From Elusimicrobiota bacterium (GTDB lineage: Bacteria; Elusimicrobiota; Elusimicrobia; UBA1565; UBA9628), in the NCBI GenBank assembly GCA_023700845.1, contig JAMPYD010000042.1:1-10361 (forward strand): a stretch of 10,361 nt of DNA. The letters are read 5' to 3'. Under the pieces are notes generated by a model, which saw only the letters and a program-made list of their open reading frames with translations, searched no databases and was not told the DNA's origin. This document shows, in pieces, positions 5,307 to 10,361 of the stretch. Both the position numbers and the translations under genes were made by a program. Numbering within the stretch: the stretch's first letter is position 1; the number at the start of each line of letters is the position of its first letter.

Positions 5307-5720
5307 GTGGAGCTGTCCTCGTTCCCGGCGCTCAACGCGTCGCTCAACGCCGCCTGCGCCGCCCTGCTGCTGACCGGCTGGGTCCTGATCAAGACGGGCC
5401 GCCGCGAGGCTCACCGCTGGGCCATGGTCTCGGCGTTCGCCTGCTCGGCCGTGTTCCTGGCCTGCTACCTGTGGTACCACTTCCACGCGGGCTCGGTGCG
5501 CTTCCAGAAGACGGGCCCCATCCGGACCGTCTACCTGACGATCCTCCTCACCCACACCGTCCTGGCCACCGCCGTTCTGCCGGTGATCCTGCGCACCTTG
5601 TTTCTCGCCGTGAAGGGCCGGTTCGAGGAGCACAGGCGCTGGGCGCGCTGGGCCTTCCCGGTCTGGCTGTACGTGTCGGTCACGGGCGTGACCGTGTACT
5701 GGATGCTCTACCGCCTGTAG
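5307..5720 (+). CDS. DUF420 integral membrane protein (YozB/CtaM family)
   Basis: This 137-residue protein has four predicted membrane segments: about 8-28, 40-60, 74-98 and 115-133. It has the usual length of the family and its characteristic pattern: an N-terminal LPALNASLNA-like stretch, HRWAM with H36, LWYHFH with H58 and H60, GPIRTVYLTILLTH with H83, GRFEEHRRWARW with H109, and a C-terminal VSVTGVTVYWMLYRL. DUF420 proteins of Gram-positive bacteria (CtaM) are needed for haem-A-type terminal oxidase maturation, and the conserved membrane histidines may handle haem or metal. The start is a GTG that directly follows the TAG stop of the preceding gene, with GAGGAAG 8 bases before it, so translation is probably coupled. 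The link with the upstream chlorite dismutase-family gene is inference. Confidence 0.85.
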   Translation: MELSSFPALNASLNAACAALLLTGWVLIKTGRREAHRWAMVSAFACSAVFLACYLWYHFHAGSVRFQKTGPIRTVYLTILLTHTVLATAVLPVILRTLFLAVKGRFEEHRRWARWAFPVWLYVSVTGVTVYWMLYRL

Positions 5721-5807
5721 CCGCCGCCAAAGGGCCCGCAACCCCTTGGGCCCATTGTTGAGGCGCTCCTGCGCCCTCCGAACCTCCCGCCTCCGGGGCG
5801 GGGCGGT
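5721..5807. other. Short intergenic region with a weak hairpin
   Basis: GGGCCC at 5732-5737 repeats inverted at 5748-5753, giving a 6-bp stem with a 10-base loop, but no T-run follows. It could be a weak or factor-assisted terminator for the three-gene unit. The rest is GC-rich, with no recognisable -35 box for the next gene. Confidence 0.3.
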
Positions 5808-5819
5808 TAAACTGTGGGC
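5808..5819 (+). promoter_or_regulatory. -10-like TAAACT immediately before the lytic transglycosylase-like gene
   Basis: TAAACT at 5808-5813 ends 6 bases before the ATG at 5820, exactly as in the promoter before 4129. No convincing -35 is seen at 17-18 bases. No purine-rich ribosome binding site lies close to the ATG; the GGGGCGGGGCGG at about 5795-5806 is too far and not Shine-Dalgarno-like. Confidence 0.4.
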
Positions 5820-7091
5820 ATGATGATTTCCGCCCCGCTGGCCGCCGCCTTGATCGGCCTGTCGCTTCCCGCGCACGGCGCCGCTCGATCCGCGTTGGCC
5901 GTTCTGCCGGACTCCTTTCTCGCCCTCGTCCCGGCCCCGGTTTCCGCGCCCAAGCCCACCCTCGTGGCGACCGGGCGGTTCGAGGACGTGGTCGTCGCCC
6001 TCGTCGACGAGCTCTCCGCCAAGGACCCCGCCCTCTTCGCCGCGATCCGCGCCGAGGAGGCCCGCATCCGCGCCCTGCCGACGCGCGAGCGGCGCGCCGC
6101 GGCCGTCGAGGCCGCCTATCCGGCCCTCGAGGAGGCCCTCGACCGCTCCGCCGCGCAAGGCAAGCTGAGCGCCGTCGGCGCGGCGAACTGGGCGGCGTTT
6201 CGCGCCCAGGCGAAGGAGGCCATCGCCTCCGGAACCCTTTTCGAGACGGCCCAGTTCGCCGGCAAGGCCTTCGACGAGAGGGTCCGCCGCCTGCTCGATC
6301 AGGGCAAGACGATCCTGGACCCGAACCGGCGGCTTCCGGAGACCAAGGCCGAGTATATGCGCCTCTCGGATCGGATCCACGCCGGCCTCGCCGTCCCGGG
6401 CAACTCGACGGCGCTGACGACGCGCCAGCTCGACGCGGCCTTCGCGATGGTCGGCGGCGAGTTCGGCATACGGCCCGATTTCCTCAAGTACATGGCGAAG
6501 ACCGAGTCGGGCCTGCGGCAGACGGTGCCGTCGAACCCCGCGGCGTCGGGGATCATGCAGATCGAGCGCGTCCACACCGGGGCCTACGCCGGCGAGCGGA
6601 ACGTCGGCAACGACACCATCACGAACATCGTCTTCGGCGGCCTGCTCCGGGCGCAGACGGACCGGGAGATCGCGCGGCGCTTCACGGCGGCCGGCCTCCC
6701 GCCGCCGAGCAATCCGCGCGTCGTCGAGTTCCTGGGCGACCTCGCCTACAACCGCGGCCCCGGCCTGCTCCGCCATATCGCGCGGTTCGCCGCGGAGCAG
6801 AGCATCGACGTGAACCGCTTCGCCGACTACGTCGGCGGCCCCGGCGGCTCCTACGACATCATCGACGGCGGAAAGTCGCTCGTGGTCATCCCCGGCCCCG
6901 GCACGGACGTCGACCGGACGGGCGGGAACTCGGTGCTGGCGAAGTCGTCGGAGGCCGTCGGGCGGGTCCGGTTCAGCAAGAAGCTGACCCAGGGGCTCGG
7001 CGACCGCAACGGCGACGGCCGGGTCGACCACCTCGACGTCTGGCTGACGCGCGGCATCAAGTACCTCTCCGACCCCAAGCTCCAGTCGTAG
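5820..7091 (+). CDS. Exported lytic transglycosylase-like (SLT) protein with an EF-hand-type loop
   Basis: This 423-residue protein has a short signal peptide (MMISAPLAAALIGLSLPAHG-AA). Residues 50-200 are helical, charged and unrecognised. Residues 207-320 resemble the goose-lysozyme/SLT fold: FLKYMAKTESGL with E229 as candidate catalytic acid, AASGIMQIE (241-249), equivalent to the GLMQ motif, and LAYNRGPG (308-315), equivalent to AYNAGPG. The likely reaction is non-hydrolytic cleavage of peptidoglycan glycan strands in the periplasm. Near the C-terminus, D395-R-N397-G-D399-G-R401-V-D403-H-L-D406 is a textbook EF-hand/dockerin-type calcium loop. Start options are GTG 5814, ATG 5820 and ATG 5823; 5820 gives the 6-base spacing to TAAACT seen elsewhere. 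The active site is assigned by motif only. Confidence 0.8.
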   Translation: MMISAPLAAALIGLSLPAHGAARSALAVLPDSFLALVPAPVSAPKPTLVATGRFEDVVVALVDELSAKDPALFAAIRAEEARIRALPTRERRAAAVEAAYPALEEALDRSAAQGKLSAVGAANWAAFRAQAKEAIASGTLFETAQFAGKAFDERVRRLLDQGKTILDPNRRLPETKAEYMRLSDRIHAGLAVPGNSTALTTRQLDAAFAMVGGEFGIRPDFLKYMAKTESGLRQTVPSNPAASGIMQIERVHTGAYAGERNVGNDTITNIVFGGLLRAQTDREIARRFTAAGLPPPSNPRVVEFLGDLAYNRGPGLLRHIARFAAEQSIDVNRFADYVGGPGGSYDIIDGGKSLVVIPGPGTDVDRTGGNSVLAKSSEAVGRVRFSKKLTQGLGDRNGDGRVDHLDVWLTRGIKYLSDPKLQS

Positions 7092-7150
7092 GCGCCCCGC
7101 GTCACAATCAAGTCACCTCCCCGGAGTGGGCGCGCGCCGTCCGCCTCAGC

Positions 7151-7161
7151 GATAATGGGCC
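7151..7161 (+). promoter_or_regulatory. -10-like GATAAT upstream of the barrel gene
   Basis: GATAAT at 7151-7156 matches TATAAT at 5 of 6 positions and lies 5 bases before an ATG at 7162. No clear -35 is present. It would give a transcript starting near 7162 for the barrel gene at 7199, with a leader of about 37 bases. The 107-base intergenic region shows no terminator for the preceding gene. Confidence 0.4.
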
Positions 7162-7212
7162 ATGATCGCGACATCATCCCCGCCGCGCGGCCGGCCCGAT
7201 GGCTCGGGCTAG
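7162..7212 (+). CDS. Possible 16-codon leader ORF overlapping the start of the barrel gene
   Basis: The ATG at 7162 opens a 16-codon frame (MIATSSPPRGRPDGSG) ending with TAG at 7210-7212, which overlaps the ATG of the barrel gene at 7199 in another frame. It stands where a leaderless start would be, given the GATAAT box 5 bases upstream, and the main gene has no Shine-Dalgarno of its own. Termination of this peptide just past 7199 could allow reinitiation. There is no evidence that it is translated. Confidence 0.2.
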   Translation: MIATSSPPRGRPDGSG

Positions 7213-8920
7213 AGGGGCCGCCGCTCTCTTGGCCGCCTGCCTGCTTCCTGCCGCCGCCCGGGCGGCGGACGTCTGCCCCGGCGTCGCCTTCGAGGGCGCC
7301 GCGATCGACCTGACGGCGGTCGAGCGGCGGCTGGTCTGCGGCGATCCGGACAGCGAGGCGTGGCGGGAGGTCCCCAAGGCCCAGGCCCGGCGCTTCCTGA
7401 AGGCCTTTCTCCAGCAGCGCGGCTATCACTATCCGCGCATCGACGACGCCGGCCCCGGGCTGCGCGTGGATCCGGGCGAGAAGACCGTGATCAAGGCGCT
7501 CGAGGGGGACAACCTTCCGCCCGGCGTCGACCTGAGCAAGCGCCGCCGCGTCGTCGGCGAGGCGATGACGCCCGCCATGCTCGACAAGCTGAAGGCCGAC
7601 ATCGGCGAGGAGCTGCGCAACCGCGGCTATCCTTGCCCCGAGGTCGCGCTGTCCGCGGACGCGAAGACCGGGGCCGTCGTCGCCCGGTTCGCGGGAGGGG
7701 AGACCCATGTCGCCGACCCGATCGAGGAGCCCGCGATTCCGGGCATCGACCCGGGCATCTTCCGCCGCTTCGAGGCCTTCCGGCGGGACCGGCCGATCGA
7801 CCAGCGCCTGCTCACGCTGACGTCGAACCGGGTCGTCAGCGAGGCGCTGTTCCTGAACTCGTCGTACGACGTGACGTGCGGCACCGAGGGGGTCCGGATC
7901 GTCCATCGCGTGGCGTCGGCGCCGCCCCGCCTGCTGCGCATCGGCGTCGGCGTCGACTCCGAGGGGCTCGTCCTGTTCCGCGCCCGCTGGAAGCACTCCC
8001 GGATCGGCTGGCGCGCCAGCTCGAGCGAGGCGACGGCCTTCGCCTCCAAGCGGGAGCAGTCCCTCGACGCGCTGATGCGCCACTACCTCCGCCCGTCCTC
8101 GCGCCTGCACCTGATCCCGCACGCCGCCGCCGCGCGGACCGACGAGCCGCGCTACGAGGCCGTCTCGGGCCGGGTCTCCCTGATGCCGGCGTACGCCTGG
8201 GACGACCAGACGATGCATCTCGAGGTCCGGGCGGGGCCCGCGCTCGAGTACGCGGACACGCGGCGCGGCGTCGGTCCCCAGAACTCGTACTTCCAGACCT
8301 TCAACACGTACGTCGAGGTCACGAGCCACCGCTACGAGTACTTCGTGCGCGATCCCCGCGCCGGCTTCCACGCGACGCTCGAAACGGCCTCGCGCGTGTC
8401 GGAGATCAGCTCGTCGCTGACCGCCCACCGGGTGCGGCTGTGGACCGAGAAGCTGTGGAACGTGGGCGGCCACGAGCCGCCGCTCGCGGTGCTCGGCGCG
8501 CGCGGCTGGGTCGGCGGCACCGTCGTCGGCGACGTCGACGCCGCCCGGCAGGAGCTGCCGGTGTCGATGCGCTTCTTCATCGGCGGAAACTCGGATTTCC
8601 GCGGCGTCGGCCCCGGCGAGCTCGGCGACGAGAACGGCTTCCTGACCGGCGTCTATCAGGGCCTGGAGCTGAGGGCGGGGGACCTCCTGCCCCTGAAGCT
8701 GCAGCCCCTCGTGTTCATCGACGCCGCGATGGCGGGGCGCTCCTCTTTGCGCCTCGACCCGGACGTGTACTACGCCCCCGGCTTCGGCGCGCGCTGGCCC
8801 ACGCCGATCGGCGCCTTCCGGGTCACCTTCGCGCGCAGCCTGCTCTGGCGGCGCGACCCCGCGACCGCTCCGGGCCGCAGCCACTGGCAGTTCTTCTTCA
8901 GCTACGGGAGGGAGTTCTGA
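7199..8920 (+). CDS. TamA/BamA-like Omp85-family outer-membrane barrel protein
   Basis: This 573-residue protein has a signal peptide at 1-23 (MARARG, Ala/Leu core, AARA-AD). Residues 24-240 are POTRA-like periplasmic modules: RFLKAFLQQRGYHYPRID (65-82) and LKADIGEELRNRGYPCPEV (131-149) show the helix-strand pattern. Four cysteines (C26, C47, C146, C227) in this part could form disulfides. From about 245 the sequence alternates short strands and turns like a beta barrel. The hallmark is RFFIGGNSDFRGVGPGELG (458-476), matching the conserved GG..RGY stretch of BamA/TamA loop 6, and the chain ends FFFSYGREF, an aromatic beta-signal ending in Phe. Omp85 proteins insert outer-membrane proteins; TamA works with TamB. 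At 573 residues it is close to TamA and shorter than BamA (about 800). The TamB-like gene overlaps its stop codon. The ATG at 7199 is the only start in frame after a stop at 7163. Confidence 0.85.
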   Translation: MARARGAAALLAACLLPAAARAADVCPGVAFEGAAIDLTAVERRLVCGDPDSEAWREVPKAQARRFLKAFLQQRGYHYPRIDDAGPGLRVDPGEKTVIKALEGDNLPPGVDLSKRRRVVGEAMTPAMLDKLKADIGEELRNRGYPCPEVALSADAKTGAVVARFAGGETHVADPIEEPAIPGIDPGIFRRFEAFRRDRPIDQRLLTLTSNRVVSEALFLNSSYDVTCGTEGVRIVHRVASAPPRLLRIGVGVDSEGLVLFRARWKHSRIGWRASSSEATAFASKREQSLDALMRHYLRPSSRLHLIPHAAAARTDEPRYEAVSGRVSLMPAYAWDDQTMHLEVRAGPALEYADTRRGVGPQNSYFQTFNTYVEVTSHRYEYFVRDPRAGFHATLETASRVSEISSSLTAHRVRLWTEKLWNVGGHEPPLAVLGARGWVGGTVVGDVDAARQELPVSMRFFIGGNSDFRGVGPGELGDENGFLTGVYQGLELRAGDLLPLKLQPLVFIDAAMAGRSSLRLDPDVYYAPGFGARWPTPIGAFRVTFARSLLWRRDPATAPGRSHWQFFFSYGREF

Positions 8921-10361
8921 TGCGGAGATGGGGGCGGCGTCTCGCGGCGGCGGCGCTCGGGCTCGGCGCGCTGGCCGCGGCGTTCGCGGCGGCGTTCCTG
9001 GCGCGCCCCGGCCTGCTGCTCACGAGCCGCACGGCCGGCGCCGCCGTCCTGCTCCTCGGCGCGCCTTACGCCCCGCGCTGGTCGGGCTTCGAGTTCGCCG
9101 CCGAGGCGGCCGGCTTCCGGCGCCACCGCTACGCGCTTCGCGCCGCGGACCTCTGCGCGGGCGGGGGCGCCTTCAAGGCCTGCTTCGCGCGGGTCGAGGC
9201 CGCCGCCGTGGTCCGCTACACCCGGACGGGCCCACGGGTGGAGCGCCTCGACTCTTTGACCGCCGAGGGCGGCGCCGTGTCCGTCGACCTTCGGGGCTCC
9301 GGCTCGGGCCCCGCCGCGCGGCCGCCCCTCGGGCTGTTCACGATCCCCGTGGGGCCGCTGCGCGTGCGCATCGACGAGCTCGACGTCCGCGCCGGGGGCG
9401 CGGCGCTCAAGGGCGCGCTCGACGCGTCCCTGACGCCGGGCGCCCGCCGGCCGCTGTCGGTCTCGGCCGACGCGTCCGTGCGCGGGGCCGGAGGGACGCG
9501 CCGCGTCAAGGCGTCGCTCAGCGCCGACACCGACCTGTTCCGGGGCGTCGCGCCGACCTTCCTCGACGCGCTCGGGCGCGCGGACGCCGCCGGGCTCGGG
9601 CGCGCCCGGGCGGAGGTCCGCGTCCGGCGCGCGGGGGAGAGGTTCGAGGCCGCGGGCGGCGCCGAGGTCTCCGCGTCCACGGGGCCGCTGCGCAGCCTGA
9701 GCCTGACGGCCTTCCGCGGCTCCGCGGGCGGCGGCTCCGGGGAGGCGAGCGGCCGCTTCAAGATCGCCCCGGCCCGCCCTCCCGGCGAGCGCTTCGCCGA
9801 GCTCAAGGACGTCTCCGGCGCCGCGAAGCTGAGCGCCCGGGTCGAGGACGGGCGGCTGTCCTCGGCGTTCACGGCGGAGCTCGATCCGATCGCGGCCTGG
9901 TACGAGCTCACGGGCGGGCTCACGCTCCGTCTCGAGGGCGACGTCGACCGTCCCGTCTCGGAGATGACCCTGACCCACGAGGCGCGCGCGCGCCTGAAAG
10001 CGGGCTTCGAGAAGGTCGTCGCCTTCCTGCGCGACACGAGGCACGCCGTGCCCGCCCCCTTCCACGTGCTCGCGGGGCCGGTCGAGCTGGTCCTCGAAAG
10101 CCGCGGCGACCCGCGCGCGGGGCGGCAAAGCCTGCGCTACCTGCTCACGACCGGGCTCGCGGGGGCGCGCCAGCGCCTGGCGGCGCGCGCGGACGGCGTC
10201 CTGGTCGCCGACCGGATCGGGACGCCGGGGCTCTCCTTCGCGCATGAGGGCGTCGTCGTCCTGAAGGACGCGGCGCTCGAGCTCCCGCGTCTCGCGGTGG
10301 GGCCCGCGCCGGCGGTCGCCGTGGACCCGCGCATACGCGTGCCGGGCGCGGCCGCCGCTGA
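8920..10361 (+). CDS. TamB/AsmA-like protein, N-terminal 480 residues (runs off the window)
   Basis: The frame is open from the ATG at 8920 to the window edge, with no stop. The start overlaps the barrel gene's stop by one base (TGATG) and is preceded by GGGAGGGAG 5 bases upstream, so translation is coupled. Residues 1-28 are Arg-rich followed by an Ala/Leu membrane segment, as in an inner-membrane signal anchor. The rest is rich in short alternating strands with Gly/Ala/Val and statements such as LRVRIDELDVRAGGAALKG, typical of AsmA/TamB-type repeated beta structure that bridges the periplasm. TamB proteins usually exceed 1000 residues, so much is missing. C79 and C88 are the only early cysteines. 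The role, with the upstream TamA-like protein, would be outer-membrane assembly or phospholipid transport. Assignment rests on topology and position, not on a strong motif. Confidence 0.7.
   Translation, partial: MRRWGRRLAAAALGLGALAAAFAAAFLARPGLLLTSRTAGAAVLLLGAPYAPRWSGFEFAAEAAGFRRHRYALRAADLCAGGGAFKACFARVEAAAVVRYTRTGPRVERLDSLTAEGGAVSVDLRGSGSGPAARPPLGLFTIPVGPLRVRIDELDVRAGGAALKGALDASLTPGARRPLSVSADASVRGAGGTRRVKASLSADTDLFRGVAPTFLDALGRADAAGLGRARAEVRVRRAGERFEAAGGAEVSASTGPLRSLSLTAFRGSAGGGSGEASGRFKIAPARPPGERFAELKDVSGAAKLSARVEDGRLSSAFTAELDPIAAWYELTGGLTLRLEGDVDRPVSEMTLTHEARARLKAGFEKVVAFLRDTRHAVPAPFHVLAGPVELVLESRGDPRAGRQSLRYLLTTGLAGARQRLAARADGVLVADRIGTPGLSFAHEGVVVLKDAALELPRLAVGPAPAVAVDPRIRVPGAAAA

Noticed and set aside
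5732..5753. GGGCCC hairpin as an intrinsic terminator
   Set aside because: A short stem with a 10-base loop and no T-run; kept only as a weak possibility in the intergenic entry.
4500..7031. 843-codon minus-strand frame
   Set aside because: It runs across four well-supported plus-strand genes and reads as Arg/Gly/Val-rich sequence with no recognisable motif; it is open because the opposite strand is GC-rich at third positions.
6851..8884. 677-codon minus-strand frame
   Set aside because: It is antisense to the transglycosylase-like and barrel genes, whose motifs and signal peptides are convincing.
8928..10247. 439-codon plus-strand frame
   Set aside because: It is Arg/Gly-rich shadow sequence; the frame opened by ATG 8920 has a ribosome binding site, a membrane segment, a stop-start overlap with the upstream gene and balanced composition.
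1..10361. CRISPR array, insertion sequence or prophage
   Set aside because: No regularly spaced repeats, transposase, integrase or phage-like gene was seen.

Overview
The window looks like chromosomal DNA from a GC-rich diderm bacterium. The evidence is the strong G/C preference at third codon positions, an Omp85-type outer-membrane barrel gene followed by a TamB/AsmA-like gene, several exported proteins with Ala/Leu-rich signal peptides, and a DUF420 membrane protein of the kind linked to haem-copper oxidase assembly. Overall style (exported Ala/Pro-rich proteins, an HTH-receiver regulator, TPR proteins) would fit a high-GC Elusimicrobiota-like or deltaproteobacterial-like lineage. No marker gene settles this, so the taxonomic guess is weak.

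Layout. Positions 1-26 hold the first codons of a minus-strand gene with a good ribosome binding site. Positions 27-272 are non-coding and rich in secondary structure: a two-step helix, a ~70-base imperfect inverted repeat, a possible H-type pseudoknot and a small hairpin. They lead into a plus-strand exported von Willebrand A (VWA) protein (273-1373). A bidirectional-looking terminator separates it from a convergent tRNA-Cys(GCA) with its own TATAAT box. Next comes a minus-strand exported protein with a kinase-like fold (1541-2683). A divergent promoter region (2684-2770) separates it from a plus-strand HTH plus receiver regulator (2771-3352), and an exported TPR protein follows (3394-4119).

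Positions 4129-5720 hold a tight three-gene unit: a chlorite dismutase/HemQ-family protein, a degenerate GIY-YIG-like protein and a DUF420 membrane protein. Two of these families are haem-linked elsewhere, so the unit may serve haem or cytochrome oxidase maturation. Then come an exported lytic-transglycosylase-like protein with an EF-hand-type calcium loop (5820-7091) and a TamA/BamA-like barrel protein (7199-8920). The last gene is a TamB/AsmA-like protein whose start overlaps the barrel gene's stop by one base and which runs off the window end.

The most striking cross-cutting signal is in the promoters. Five genes that begin a transcription unit (2683 minus; 2771, 3394, 4129 and 5820 plus) lack a well-placed Shine-Dalgarno but carry a -10-like hexamer ending only 6-7 bases before the ATG. 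Two of them share the identical string TAAACT-N6-ATG. A similar GATAAT box lies 5 bases before an ATG at 7162. Genes inside units (4902, 8920) and the VWA gene have purine-rich Shine-Dalgarno sequences instead. This suggests leaderless transcription for first genes. It is inferred from sequence only.
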